Assembly: GCF_020400725.1 (NCBI RefSeq)
Contig: NZ_JAINVG010000076.1
Location: 1 to 38,740, forward strand
Reading direction: 5' to 3'
Length of the DNA stretch: 38,740 nt
From: Streptomyces sp. NK15101
Lineage (GTDB): Bacteria > Actinomycetota > Actinomycetes > Streptomycetales > Streptomycetaceae
Within the stretch, counting starts at the first letter, position 1, and each line of letters begins with the position of its first letter. The position numbers were made by a program, and so were the translations under genes. Under the pieces are notes generated by a model. The model saw only the letters and a list, made by a program, of their open reading frames with translations, was not told the origin of the DNA and did not search any database. Below, piece by piece: positions 14,687 through 22,790 of this stretch.

Positions 14687-14983
14687 CACTGCCTCCACAT
14701 GCGACCCCCGCGCCCGACGGCCGGGGAGGTGAACGAACGTTATCCCCAGCATCCCGCACCGGGCCGTTTCGCGACGGCGCCGGAGGGGGAAATCACACAT
14801 GGGACATGTTCGCTCTGCGCCGTCCCCGCTTTCGGGCCCTCCTCCTGGGCCCACCAGCCGCGAGCGGGGCCGGTCGCAAAGGGAGCCGTGACGAGGTCAC
14901 CGCGCCCGCGCCGCCGTCCCGGCGGGCGGTGCACGGCGGACCGGCGTACCGTTCGGCCCCGCGTGCCGTTCGGGAGGCCGGCC
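14687..14983. other. Divergent intergenic region icmB / lipase
   Basis: No gene supported. On the minus strand GGATAACGTTCG (around 14730-14741) holds a -10-like TAACGT for icmB. On the plus strand an inverted repeat GTGAC-GAG-GTCAC lies at 14888-14900, about 85 bp before the lipase start. I could not assign -35 elements. Confidence 0.4.
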
Positions 14984-15775
14984 ATGGAGCTCGCCAAGGT
15001 CACCGCCCTCATGAAGGCCACCGCGCTGGAAGTCGCGATCCTCACCGGTCATCTCGTCCTCTACCCGTCGGGGATGATCGCGGAGCGGCTCTCCCCCGCC
15101 CCGCCGCCCACGACGATCGCCCCGGGCAACCGGCCGGTGATCCTCCTGCACGGCTTCGTCGACAACCGGTCGGTCTTCGTCATGCTCCGCCGTTCCCTCC
15201 TCCGGAACGGCCGTGACCGCGTCGAATCGCTCAACTACTCTCCGCTCACCTGCGACCTGCGGGCCGCCGCCGAGGTGCTGGGCCGGCGGGTGGACGAGGT
15301 CCGCGCCCGCACCGGACACGCCGAGGTCGACATCGTCGGGCACAGTCTGGGCGGGCTGATCGCCCGCTATTACGTGCAGCGACTGGGCGGCGACAGCCGG
15401 GTGCGCACCCTGGTCACGCTCGGCACCCCGCACGCGGGCACGACGGTGGCCCCGCTCGCCGACGCGCATCCGCTGGTGCGGCAGATGCGGCCGGGTTCGG
15501 AGGTCTTGCGGGAGCTCGCCGGGCCCGCACCGGGCTGCCGGACCCGGTTCGTGAGCTTCTGGAGCGATCTGGACCAGGTGATGGTGCCGGTGGAGACGGC
15601 CCGGATCGACCACCCCGACCTGCTCGTGCACAACGTGCGGGTGAGCGGCATCGGCCACCTCGCGCTGCCCGTGCATCCGACGGTGGCCGCCGGGGTCCGG
15701 GAGGCCCTCGACGCGGGCGGTCCGGTGGCCGTCGGGGCACGGACGGAGGGGTCCGGCACCACCTCCGTCGCCTGA
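14984..15775 (+). CDS. Alpha/beta-hydrolase lipase/esterase
   Basis: 263 residues. The nucleophile elbow is G-H-S121-L-G-G, the oxyanion strand is VILLHGFVDN (51-60), and the likely triad is completed by D195 or D197 (SDLDQVM) and H225 (GIGHLALP). This is the small bacterial esterase/lipase family related to LipA/EstA and PGAP1-like lipases. A hydrophobic stretch at about 8-30 could act as a signal anchor, so the enzyme may sit at the membrane or be exported. The start at ATG 14984 follows GGGAGG by six to seven bases. Upstream frame has no family sequence. It is single, between icmB (divergent) and the M23 peptidase gene (same strand, own promoter). Substrate not predictable beyond acyl esters. 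Confidence 0.85.
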   Translation: MELAKVTALMKATALEVAILTGHLVLYPSGMIAERLSPAPPPTTIAPGNRPVILLHGFVDNRSVFVMLRRSLLRNGRDRVESLNYSPLTCDLRAAAEVLGRRVDEVRARTGHAEVDIVGHSLGGLIARYYVQRLGGDSRVRTLVTLGTPHAGTTVAPLADAHPLVRQMRPGSEVLRELAGPAPGCRTRFVSFWSDLDQVMVPVETARIDHPDLLVHNVRVSGIGHLALPVHPTVAAGVREALDAGGPVAVGARTEGSGTTSVA

Positions 15776-15787
15776 CCGCACGACACC

Positions 15788-15809
15788 GTTCTTCGAACGT
15801 TCATCGAAC
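15788..15809. repeat. Tandem GTTC-N3-GAAC operator-like pair
   Basis: Two adjoining 11-bp units, GTTCTTCGAAC and GTTCATCGAAC, each an imperfect palindrome. They lie about 80 bp upstream of the -35 of the M23 peptidase promoter. The arrangement suggests two dimers of a regulator on one helix face. Confidence 0.55.
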
Positions 15810-15888
15810 ACAAGGCCAAAGCTCTGCACCCCAGCTGGCAAAACGCGGCCGATTGCCCGTTTCCTGCGGGCCCAAACCCCTCCGAAGA

Positions 15889-15918
15889 TTGTCCGCCGCG
15901 CGTACCGCCGGGTACAGT
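15889..15918 (+). promoter_or_regulatory. SigA/HrdB-type promoter of the M23 gene
   Basis: TTGTCC (15889-15894), an 18-bp spacer, then TACAGT (15913-15918). The predicted start near 15925 leaves a leader of about 73 nt before the GTG start. Confidence 0.6.
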
Positions 15919-15997
15919 CGCGCCACTGCTTACCCCCGGGACACCCCTCACGGGCCCGCCCCGGACTGGTCCTGCTGCCGAGGCGAGAGAGACGTTG

Positions 15998-17605
15998 GTG
16001 AACGACCAGCACCCCCACGCCGGGTACGTCGGAGACGGCGCCCACACCACCGGCAGTTTCGCCATCGACCCGCTGTTCGGCGCCTACCCCGGCGGTCAGG
16101 CCGACCACAGCGGCCAGTGGGACCTCGGCCAGTACTCGGCCACCGGCACGTACGCGACGACGGGGCAGTACGACACCACCGGGCAGTACGACACGACCGG
16201 GCAGTACGACACGACCGGCCAGTGGGACACCACGGGCCAGTGGAACGCCACCGGCTCCTACGAGGCCACCGGCGCGTACGGGACCGCCGCGACGCAGTAC
16301 GACACCACCGGGCAGTGGGACGCCTCCGCCTGGACCGAGGCCCAGCACACCGGCCAGTACGAGACCGCCCACGCCGGCACGTACGCCGCCCAGGGCGCGT
16401 ACGGCTACGAGGCCTACGACGCCACCGGCCAGTGGGCCGCCCCCGCCTTCGCGACCGAGACCGGCGCCTTCGACGCGACCGCGTGGAACCACGCGGCCCC
16501 GGAGCCCGAGCCGGTCGTGCCCCACCAGTACACCCCGCAGGTCGAGCACACGGCCGAGTTCGCCTTCGAGTACGTCCCCGCGGATCACGAAGGACACGAG
16601 GTGCACGAGGGGCACGAGGGGCAGCAGGGACCTGGCTCCGACGAGGCCGACGAGACCTACCCGGTGTACGAGGCCGACGAGACCTACGACCCGGCCGAGG
16701 CCGACGCCGGAGCTCCGGAGGCCCTCGACGGCGAGGACGACGAGGACGACGCCTACGACCAGGACGGGCCGACCGACGGGCCGGCCGTCGAGCTCCGTAC
16801 CGAGTCGCCCCTCGCCGGCCGCTCCGTGCGCCGCTCCTCCGGCGGCAGCCGCGGCCGTCGCCGTACCCCCGCCAAGCGGTCCGCGCTGCTGACCGTCGCC
16901 GTCCCCTCCGCGTGCGTCATGGGAGTCGCCGGCATCGCCGCCGCCTCCGTCAGCGGCCTCACCGGCTCCGACACGACCGGCGGACAGAAGGACGAGACGA
17001 CCTCGCTGGCCGCCGCCGACCCGGCCTCGGTCAAGCAGGTCGCCGCCAACAGCGCGCTCGACACCCAGCTCGCCGCGCTCAGCGCCGACGCCCGCGACTT
17101 CGGCGACCGCGCCAGCCGCACCCAGGAGCGCATCGACCTCCGCGCCCGCCAGGCGGCCGAGAAGAAGAAGCGCGAGGAGGAGGCGGCCCGCAAGGAGGCG
17201 ATGCGCCCCAAGTACCTGCTGCCGGTGAAGCTCCACCAGCTCAGCGCGCGCTTCGGCCAGTCGGGCGTCAACTGGATGTCGGTGCACACGGGCATCGACT
17301 TCCCCGTCCAGTACGGCACCCCCGTCATGGCCGCGACCGACGGCACCGTCCGCACGCAGTGGAACAGCGCCTACGGCAACATGGCGATCGTGACCTCCCC
17401 CGACGGCACCGAGACCTGGTACTGCCACCTGAGCAGCACCAAGATCCGCTCGGGTTACGTCAAGGCCGGAGACGTCATCGCCTACTCGGGCAACTCCGGC
17501 AACTCCACCGGCCCGCACCTCCACTTCGAGGTCCGGCCGGGCGGCGGCTCCGCGATCGACCCGCTGGCCTGGCTGCTCAAGCACGGCCTCGACCCGACCA
17601 GCTGA
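15998..17605 (+). CDS. Membrane-anchored M23 peptidase with repetitive cytoplasmic tail
   Basis: 535 residues. Residues 1-290 are a disordered region with many TTGQYD/TTGQWD repeats (about 50-145) and then an acidic stretch (about 200-260), followed by a basic cluster (276-294). One membrane helix lies at about 295-316, then a coiled-coil helix (about 345-402) and the M23 domain (about 410-530). The zinc/catalytic residues are H430-x3-D434, H477 (WYCHLSS) and H507-L-H509. M23 enzymes cut peptidoglycan cross-links, so this is an outward-facing cell-wall hydrolase (or LytM regulator) held by a type II anchor. The start is GTG 15998; a TTG one codon earlier is possible. The purine-rich GAGGCGAGAGA lies upstream. 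Confidence 0.9.
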   Translation: MNDQHPHAGYVGDGAHTTGSFAIDPLFGAYPGGQADHSGQWDLGQYSATGTYATTGQYDTTGQYDTTGQYDTTGQWDTTGQWNATGSYEATGAYGTAATQYDTTGQWDASAWTEAQHTGQYETAHAGTYAAQGAYGYEAYDATGQWAAPAFATETGAFDATAWNHAAPEPEPVVPHQYTPQVEHTAEFAFEYVPADHEGHEVHEGHEGQQGPGSDEADETYPVYEADETYDPAEADAGAPEALDGEDDEDDAYDQDGPTDGPAVELRTESPLAGRSVRRSSGGSRGRRRTPAKRSALLTVAVPSACVMGVAGIAAASVSGLTGSDTTGGQKDETTSLAAADPASVKQVAANSALDTQLAALSADARDFGDRASRTQERIDLRARQAAEKKKREEEAARKEAMRPKYLLPVKLHQLSARFGQSGVNWMSVHTGIDFPVQYGTPVMAATDGTVRTQWNSAYGNMAIVTSPDGTETWYCHLSSTKIRSGYVKAGDVIAYSGNSGNSTGPHLHFEVRPGGGSAIDPLAWLLKHGLDPTS

Positions 17606-17659
17606 GCCTCCCGTACGGGAAGCGCCTGGCGAAGCGCCCACGAGAAGCACCCACGAGAA

Positions 17660-17685
17660 GGGCCCCGGCAGATGCGCCGGGGCCC
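17660..17685. terminator. Bidirectional terminator M23 / pcrA
   Basis: Perfect 10-bp stem GGGCCCCGGC / GCCGGGGCCC with the loop AGATGC, between two convergent genes (54 and 16 bp from the stops). Confidence 0.9.
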
Positions 17686-17701
17686 ATCTCGTACCGCCTC
17701 G

Positions 17702-20149
17702 CTACAGCTTCTCGACCGGCGCGTACCGCAGGAGCAGCCGCTTCGGCTTCTCGTCGCCGAAGTCGATCGTCGCCTGGGCGTCCGCACCCACACCGGTCAC
17801 CGCCATGACCGTGCCGAGTCCGAACTGGTCGTGCGTGACCCGGTCGCCGACGTGGAGGGAGATGACCGGCTTCTCGCCGGCGCGCCGGGTGGCGAAGCCC
17901 GAGGGGCCGGAGCGCGAGCGGGAGGACGAGAGCGAGGAGGTGATCCCCGCGGTCGGCCCGGCGGACTTGGCCATCGGACCGGTCCGCTTCCACTCCAGGT
18001 ACGCGGGCGGGATCTCCTCCAGGAAGCGCGAGGCCGGGTTGTACGAGGGCTGGCCCCAGGCGCTGCGCATCGACGAGCGGGTGAGGTAGAGCCGCTCGCG
18101 CGCGCGCGTGATGCCCACGTACGCCAGGCGCCGCTCCTCCTCCAGCTCCTTCGTCTGCCCGAGGGCGCGCATGTGCGGGAAGACGCCGTCCTCCATGCCG
18201 GTGAGGAACACCACCGGGAACTCCAGGCCCTTGGCGGTGTGCAGGGTCATCAGGGTGATGACGCCCCGGCCCTCCTCGTCCTCGTCGGGGATCTGGTCGG
18301 AGTCGGCGACGAGGGCGACCTGCTCCAGGAACTCGGCGAGGGTCGCGGGCTCCTCGCCGCGCTCCTGCTCGAACTCGAGGGCGACGGCGGCGAGTTCTTG
18401 GAGGTTCTCGATGCGGGTCTCGTCCTGCGGGTCGGTCGAGGCCTGGAGCTCGGCCAGATAACCGGTCCGCTCGAGGACGGCCTCCAGGACGACGGCGGGG
18501 CCGGCGCCCGACTCGACGACGGTGCGCAGCTCGTCCATGAGGGCGTTGAACCGCTTCACGGCGTTCGCCGAGCGGGCGGCCATGCCGTACGCCTCGTCGA
18601 CCCGCCTGAGGGCCTGCGGGAAGGTGATCCTCTCGCGCAGGGACAGGGCGTCGATCATCGCCTCGGCGCGCTCGCCGATGCCGCGCTTGGGGACGTTGAG
18701 GATGCGGCGCAACGGGACGTTGTCCTCGGGGTTGGCGAGGACGCGCAGGTACGCGAGGACGTCCCGGACCTCCTTGCGCTCGTAGAAGCGCACGCCGCCG
18801 ACGACCTTGTAGGGCAGGCCGACGCGGATGAAGATCTCTTCGAAGACACGCGACTGGGCGTTGGTCCGGTAGAAGACGGCGACGTCCCCGGCCTTGGCCT
18901 CGCCCGCGTCGGTGAGCCGGTCGATCTCGTCGGCGACGAACTGGGCCTCGTCGTGCTCGGTGTCGGCGACGTAACCGGTGATCTGCGCGCCCGCGCCCGC
19001 GTTCGTCCACAGGTTCTTGGGGCGGCGGGACTCGTTGCGCTCGATGACGGCGTTGGCGGCGGAGAGGATCGTCTGGGTGGAGCGGTAGTTCTGCTCCAGG
19101 AGGATCGTCGTCGCGTCCGGGTAGTCCTCCTCGAACTGGAGGATGTTGCGGATGGTCGCGCCGCGGAAGGCGTAGATCGACTGGTCGGCGTCGCCGACGA
19201 CGCACAGCTCGGCGGGACCGAGGTCCTCGTAGCCGGTGCCGACGAGCTCGCGCACCAGCGTGTACTGGGCGTGGTTGGTGTCCTGGTACTCGTCGACGAG
19301 CACGTGGCGGAAGCGGCGCCGGTAGTGCTCGGCGACGTCGGGGAACGCCTGGAGCAGGTGGACCGTCGTCATGATGATGTCGTCGAAGTCCAGGGCGTTG
19401 GCCTCGCGCAGCCGCGCCTGGTACATCCGGTACGCCTCGGCGAGCGTCTTCTCGAAGCCGTCGGCGGCCTGGTCGGCGAAGGTCTCCTCGTCGATCAGCT
19501 CGTTCTTCAGGTTCGAGATCTTGGCGCTGAACGACTTCGGCGGGAACTTCTTCGGGTCGAGGTCCAGGTCCCGGCAGACCAGCGACATCAGCCGCTTGGA
19601 GTCGGCGGCGTCGTAGATCGAGAAGGAGGAGGTGAAGCCGAGCTTCTTCGACTCGCGGCGCAGGATGCGGACGCAGGCGCTGTGGAAGGTCATGACCCAC
19701 ATCGCGTTGGCCCGCGGTCCGACGAGCTGCTCGACGCGCTCCTTCATCTCGCCGGCGGCCTTGTTCGTGAAGGTGATCGCCAGTATCTGGCCGGGGTGGA
19801 CGTGCCGGGTGGCCAGGAGGTGGGCGATGCGGTGGGTGAGGACCCGGGTCTTGCCGGAGCCGGCGCCGGCGACGATGAGCAGCGGGGTGTCCGTGTGGAC
19901 GACGGCGGCGCGCTGCTGCTCGTTCAGCCCCTCCAGGAGCGCGGCGGCGTCCACGACGGGCCGGGGGTGGCCGTCGCGGTAGTGCGTCTCCCGGGCGGGC
20001 GGAGGCGCGTCGAAGTGCTCCCCGAAGAGGTCGTGGGGGACCTCCTCCGTGACCGGGGAGCCGTGCTCGTCGTCCTCGGGGGGCGGCGGGGGCTCCTCCG
20101 AGTGGTTCTGGAGGCCGGCCAGGAAGCTGTCGTCAAAGAGGCTGCTCAT
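17702..20149 (-). CDS. pcrA: UvrD/PcrA-type ATP-dependent DNA helicase
   Basis: 815 residues, superfamily 1A helicase. The Q-motif is LNEQQRAAV (75-83), Walker A is G95-AGSGKT-101, Walker B is VLVDEYQDTN, motif III is GDADQSIYAFRGA, and motif VI-type sequence is YVGITRARERLYL. The C-terminal tail (GDRVTHDQFGLGTVMAVTG) is the Tudor-like domain that in PcrA/UvrD binds RNA polymerase. About 70 acidic/proline-rich residues precede the helicase core. It unwinds 3'-5' during nucleotide-excision repair and removes RecA and stalled polymerase. The -10 TAGACT at 20164-20159 lies ten bases before the ATG, giving a nearly leaderless mRNA, and a diverged RecA-NDp element precedes it. Confidence 0.96.
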   Translation of the reverse strand: MSSLFDDSFLAGLQNHSEEPPPPPEDDEHGSPVTEEVPHDLFGEHFDAPPPARETHYRDGHPRPVVDAAALLEGLNEQQRAAVVHTDTPLLIVAGAGSGKTRVLTHRIAHLLATRHVHPGQILAITFTNKAAGEMKERVEQLVGPRANAMWVMTFHSACVRILRRESKKLGFTSSFSIYDAADSKRLMSLVCRDLDLDPKKFPPKSFSAKISNLKNELIDEETFADQAADGFEKTLAEAYRMYQARLREANALDFDDIIMTTVHLLQAFPDVAEHYRRRFRHVLVDEYQDTNHAQYTLVRELVGTGYEDLGPAELCVVGDADQSIYAFRGATIRNILQFEEDYPDATTILLEQNYRSTQTILSAANAVIERNESRRPKNLWTNAGAGAQITGYVADTEHDEAQFVADEIDRLTDAGEAKAGDVAVFYRTNAQSRVFEEIFIRVGLPYKVVGGVRFYERKEVRDVLAYLRVLANPEDNVPLRRILNVPKRGIGERAEAMIDALSLRERITFPQALRRVDEAYGMAARSANAVKRFNALMDELRTVVESGAGPAVVLEAVLERTGYLAELQASTDPQDETRIENLQELAAVALEFEQERGEEPATLAEFLEQVALVADSDQIPDEDEEGRGVITLMTLHTAKGLEFPVVFLTGMEDGVFPHMRALGQTKELEEERRLAYVGITRARERLYLTRSSMRSAWGQPSYNPASRFLEEIPPAYLEWKRTGPMAKSAGPTAGITSSLSSSRSRSGPSGFATRRAGEKPVISLHVGDRVTHDQFGLGTVMAVTGVGADAQATIDFGDEKPKRLLLRYAPVEKL

Positions 20150-20158
20150 CGCCTCACG

Positions 20159-20181
20159 AGTCTAGGACGCCCCGCGGACAT
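20159..20181 (-). promoter_or_regulatory. pcrA promoter with consensus -10 and diverged RecA-NDp element
   Basis: Minus-strand TAGACT (20164-20159) is the consensus Streptomyces -10. Exactly eight bases upstream stands ATGTCCGCG (20181-20173), matching TTGTCAGTG at six of nine positions, including the TGTC core. There is no TTGACA-like -35. The -10 is convincing; the damage element is tentative. Confidence 0.55.
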
Positions 20182-20217
20182 CCGGGCCCGCCTTCGGGAC
20201 GGAGGCTGTGGAAGGGG

Positions 20218-20571
20218 TCACACCCAGAGGGTGGCGATGAAGATGTTCGCCGTGGTCAGGCCGCCGACCGCGGCGAAGAGGCCCTTGTCGACCCTCTCCT
20301 CGTCCCGCTTGACGTAGACGAGGCCGAGGATCACGACGAGGATCGCCAGCTTGATGCCGATCTTGAGGTTGTTCACGGTGTGGTCGTCGGCCTGGTTGAG
20401 GCCGACGAGCGCGACGCCGGTGATCAGCATCGTCAGCGCGCCGTGCAGCATCGCGGGGCCGAAGCGGGCCGTACCCGCGCTCATCGCCTTCGTCTGGGTG
20501 AGGAAACCGCCGAGGAGGGAGGCGATACCGATGATGTGCAGGGCGACGAAGACATTGATGAGTACGTCCAT
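20218..20571 (-). CDS. Four-TM integral membrane protein, unknown
   Basis: 117 residues with four predicted membrane helices at about 5-25, 38-58, 70-88 and 96-116, a short polar loop (NQADDHTVNNLK) between helices 2 and 3, and a charged loop (VKRDEERVDKG) between 3 and 4. I recognise it only as a small membrane protein conserved beside pcrA in Streptomyces. There is no catalytic motif. It ends 68 bp upstream of pcrA on the same strand, but pcrA has its own -10, so they may be separate units. The upstream region is shared with the divergent NlpC/P60 gene. Confidence 0.75.
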   Translation of the reverse strand: MDVLINVFVALHIIGIASLLGGFLTQTKAMSAGTARFGPAMLHGALTMLITGVALVGLNQADDHTVNNLKIGIKLAILVVILGLVYVKRDEERVDKGLFAAVGGLTTANIFIATLWV

Positions 20572-20914
20572 GGGGCGGAGCCTAACCGGCGCCCTAGCAC
20601 TGCTCTCCGGCCGGGTCCACTCTCCTCGCCGCTTCGGTCGGACGGTCGCCGGAATGGTCCCGGCACCTCACTCCGCGCGAAAGGGATCGGTCCCCGACAC
20701 GTCAACTGACGTCAATAGCGGTCAACTCCCCGTCCGGCCGTGACCCCCGGTTTAGCGTCCTCCACCAGGTGACCGGCTCCCCACCACCGCCGGTGTTCCG
20801 GCGGCTGTCGGTCACCCCCGCCGAGAAAACCCGGCGGCGGTCCGTCTCCCCTGTGCGGCCCGCCGCCGGCCCGGCGGGCACCGTCCCCCAGGGAAGAGGA
20901 TGTGACCCGCCCTC
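20572..20914. other. Divergent region before NlpC/P60 gene (343 bp, no gene)
   Basis: No coding sequence supported. It contains the 10-bp-phased GTCAA repeats (20701-20730), a TTTAGCGT that could be a -10 (around 20752-20759), and a G/C hairpin GCCCGCC (20858-20864)/GGCGGGC (20873-20879) in the presumed leader. The region carries several further GTGAC/GTCAC half-sites. I looked for the c-di-AMP (ydaO) riboswitch often found before actinobacterial wall hydrolases and did not see its conserved sequences. Confidence 0.5.
20701..20730. repeat. Three GTCAA direct repeats at 10-bp spacing
   Basis: GTCAACTGAC, GTCAATAGCG and GTCAACTCCC follow one another without gaps, so GTCAA recurs three times once per helical turn. 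This is the layout of sites for OmpR/PhoB-family response regulators, and it lies upstream of a cell-wall hydrolase gene. Confidence 0.6.
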
Positions 20915-22030
20915 GTGGCAGCGCACCGGAAGTCCAGACAGTCCCCCCTCGGCACGTCGGCGGTCCGCACCGCCGCCACCCTCGCCCTCGCCTCCGCGGC
21001 GACGGCGACGCTCTTCGAAGGGTCCGGACACGCGGACCCCCGACCCACCACCGCCCAGGTCAAGGCGAAGGTCGACCGGCTCTACGAGGAGGCCGAGGTC
21101 GCGACGGAGCGGTACAACGGGGCGAAGGAGAAGGCCGACGAGGCGCGCGCCGCCTTCGACCGGCTGCGCGACGAGGCCGCCCGCAGGACCGAGCGGCTCA
21201 ACACCGCCCGGGACGCGCTCGGGGCCATGGCCACCGCCCAGTACCGCTCCGGAGGGCTCGACCCCGCGGTCCGGCTCGCCCTCACCTCCGACCCCGACCA
21301 GTACCTGGAGCGGGCCGCGCTCGCCGAGAAGGCCGGGGACCGGCAGGCGGCCGCCGTCACGGCCGTACGGCGCGAACTCGCCGCGATCCGGCAGCTGCGC
21401 GGCGAGTCGGCGGGAAAGCTGACCGCGCTGCGCGGGCACGAGGCGGAGCTGCGGCGGCAGAAGGCGGCCGTGGTCGGCAAGCTGGCGGAGGCCAGGGCGC
21501 TGCTCGCCCGGCTGACCGAGGAGGAACGCGCACGGTACGAGGCGGCCGCCGAGGCCCGGGACGGCTCCGGCGCCTCGACACGGACCGACGGCCCGAGCGG
21601 TACGGGCACGGCCGGCGCATCCCCGACGGTACGGGCCGACCGCTCCTCCGACGGCGAGCGCGAGCCGGTGACCGCCCCGAACGGACGGGCCGCCGAGGCC
21701 GTCTCCTTCGCCCGCGCCCAGCTCGGCAAGCCGTACGTGTGGGGAGCGACGGGCCCCTCCGCCTACGACTGCTCCGGTCTCACCCAGGCGGCCTGGCGCG
21801 CGGCCGGCGTCTCCCTGCCCCGCACGACGTACACCCAGATCAACGCCGGCCGGCGGGTCTCCCGCTCCCAGCTCGCCCCCGGCGACCTGGTCTTCTTCTA
21901 CTCCGGGATCAGCCACGTCGGGCTCTACATCGGCGGCGGCCAGATGATCCACGCCCCCCGGCCGGGCGCCCCGGTGCGGATCGCCCCCATCGACGAGATG
22001 CCCTTCGCCGGGGCGACCCGGGTCGGCTAG
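20915..22030 (+). CDS. Secreted NlpC/P60 endopeptidase with coiled-coil N-domain
   Basis: 371 residues. A signal peptide (basic MAAHRKSRQ, hydrophobic TAATLALASAATATLF, cut near GHA-D41) directs export. Residues about 45-215 are a long coiled coil as in RipA/PcsB-type hydrolases. Residues about 255-371 are the NlpC/P60 domain with C286 (YDCSGL), H334 (ISHVGLYIG) and H346. Such enzymes cut D-iGlu-mDAP bonds in peptidoglycan stems during division and growth; the coiled coil usually docks or autoinhibits. The start is GTG 20915, about 14 bases after a GGAAGAGGA site; an ATG at 20900 runs straight into TGA and cannot be used. Regulation by an OmpR-type regulator is suggested by the phased repeats upstream. 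Confidence 0.9.
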   Translation: MAAHRKSRQSPLGTSAVRTAATLALASAATATLFEGSGHADPRPTTAQVKAKVDRLYEEAEVATERYNGAKEKADEARAAFDRLRDEAARRTERLNTARDALGAMATAQYRSGGLDPAVRLALTSDPDQYLERAALAEKAGDRQAAAVTAVRRELAAIRQLRGESAGKLTALRGHEAELRRQKAAVVGKLAEARALLARLTEEERARYEAAAEARDGSGASTRTDGPSGTGTAGASPTVRADRSSDGEREPVTAPNGRAAEAVSFARAQLGKPYVWGATGPSAYDCSGLTQAAWRAAGVSLPRTTYTQINAGRRVSRSQLAPGDLVFFYSGISHVGLYIGGGQMIHAPRPGAPVRIAPIDEMPFAGATRVG

Positions 22031-22052
22031 GGCCTGGCTGTCGGAACAGGCC
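22031..22052. terminator. Short inverted repeat between NlpC/P60 and response-regulator genes
   Basis: GGCCTG (22031-22036) and CAGGCC (22047-22052) with a ten-base loop, right after the NlpC/P60 stop and 22 bp from the convergent stop of the response regulator. It is a weak stem and probably a terminator. Confidence 0.4.
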
Positions 22053-22073
22053 GGACCTGGACCTGGACCCCGC

Positions 22074-22790
22074 TCAGACCAGACGGCGGGCGGTGGCCCA
22101 GCGGGTCAGCTCGTGGCGGTTGGAGAGCTGGAGCTTCCGCAGCACCGCCGAGACGTGCGACTCGACCGTCTTCACCGAGATGTAGAGCTGCTTGGCGATC
22201 TCCTTGTACGCGTATCCCCGGGCGATCAGCCGCAGCACCTCGCGCTCCCGCTGGGTGAGCCGGTCGAGGTCCTCGTCCACCGGGGGCGCGTCCGTCGAGG
22301 CGAAGGCGTCCAGGACGAAGCCGGCGAGCCGCGGCGAGAAGACGGCGTCGCCCTCCTGGACGCGGAAGATCGAGTCGACCAGGTCGGTGCCGGTGATCGT
22401 CTTGGTGACATAGCCGCGGGCACCGCCCCGGATCACCCCGATGACGTCCTCGGCCGCGTCCGAGACCGACAGGGCCAGAAAACGGACCGGGTCCTCGTGC
22501 GCGCCCATCAGGCTCGCGCAGCGCCGCAGCACCTCGACCCCGCCGCCGCCCGGCAGGTGCACGTCGAGGAGGACCACCTCGGGACGGGTGGCGGTGATGA
22601 CCGTGACCGCCTGGTCGACGTCGGCGGCCTCGCCGACCACCTCGACGCCGGTGACCTCGGTCCGGCCGATCTCGGCCTGGACCCCGGTGCGGAACATGCG
22701 GTGATCGTCGACGAGCACCACCCGCACCCGGCGCTTCGTGCCCGGCGCCCCCGCATCGGTTCCGGTCGTCGCTCCGGTCTCGTCGCTCAT
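22074..22790 (-). CDS. NarL/LuxR-family response regulator
   Basis: 238 residues. The receiver domain (about 22-145) has the acidic pair D28/D29, the phosphoacceptor D76 (LLDVHLPGG), S108 and K130. A LuxR-type HTH follows (about 174-236: LTQREREVLRLIARGYAYKEIA, then SVKTVESHVSAVLRKL). Its ATG overlaps the stop of the histidine kinase gene (ATGA), so the two are co-translated partners. The kinase is of the LiaS/DesK-like class with a PspC sensor domain, pointing to envelope stress. It probably binds the repeated CAGGGTCGG sites between the kinase and the divergent PspC-domain gene (inference). Confidence 0.95.
   Translation of the reverse strand: MSDETGATTGTDAGAPGTKRRVRVVLVDDHRMFRTGVQAEIGRTEVTGVEVVGEAADVDQAVTVITATRPEVVLLDVHLPGGGGVEVLRRCASLMGAHEDPVRFLALSVSDAAEDVIGVIRGGARGYVTKTITGTDLVDSIFRVQEGDAVFSPRLAGFVLDAFASTDAPPVDEDLDRLTQREREVLRLIARGYAYKEIAKQLYISVKTVESHVSAVLRKLQLSNRHELTRWATARRLV

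Noticed and set aside
15788..15809. LexA/SOS box
   Set aside because: CGAAC and GTTCG elements are present, but not in the required CGAAC-N4-GTTCG order and spacing.
20701..20730. PHO box (PhoP direct repeats)
   Set aside because: PhoP units repeat every 11 bp with GTTCACC-like sequence; these repeat every 10 bp with GTCAA.
20572..20914. c-di-AMP (ydaO-type) riboswitch before the NlpC/P60 gene
   Set aside because: These riboswitches often precede actinobacterial wall hydrolases, but the conserved core sequences are not visible; only ordinary G/C hairpins are.
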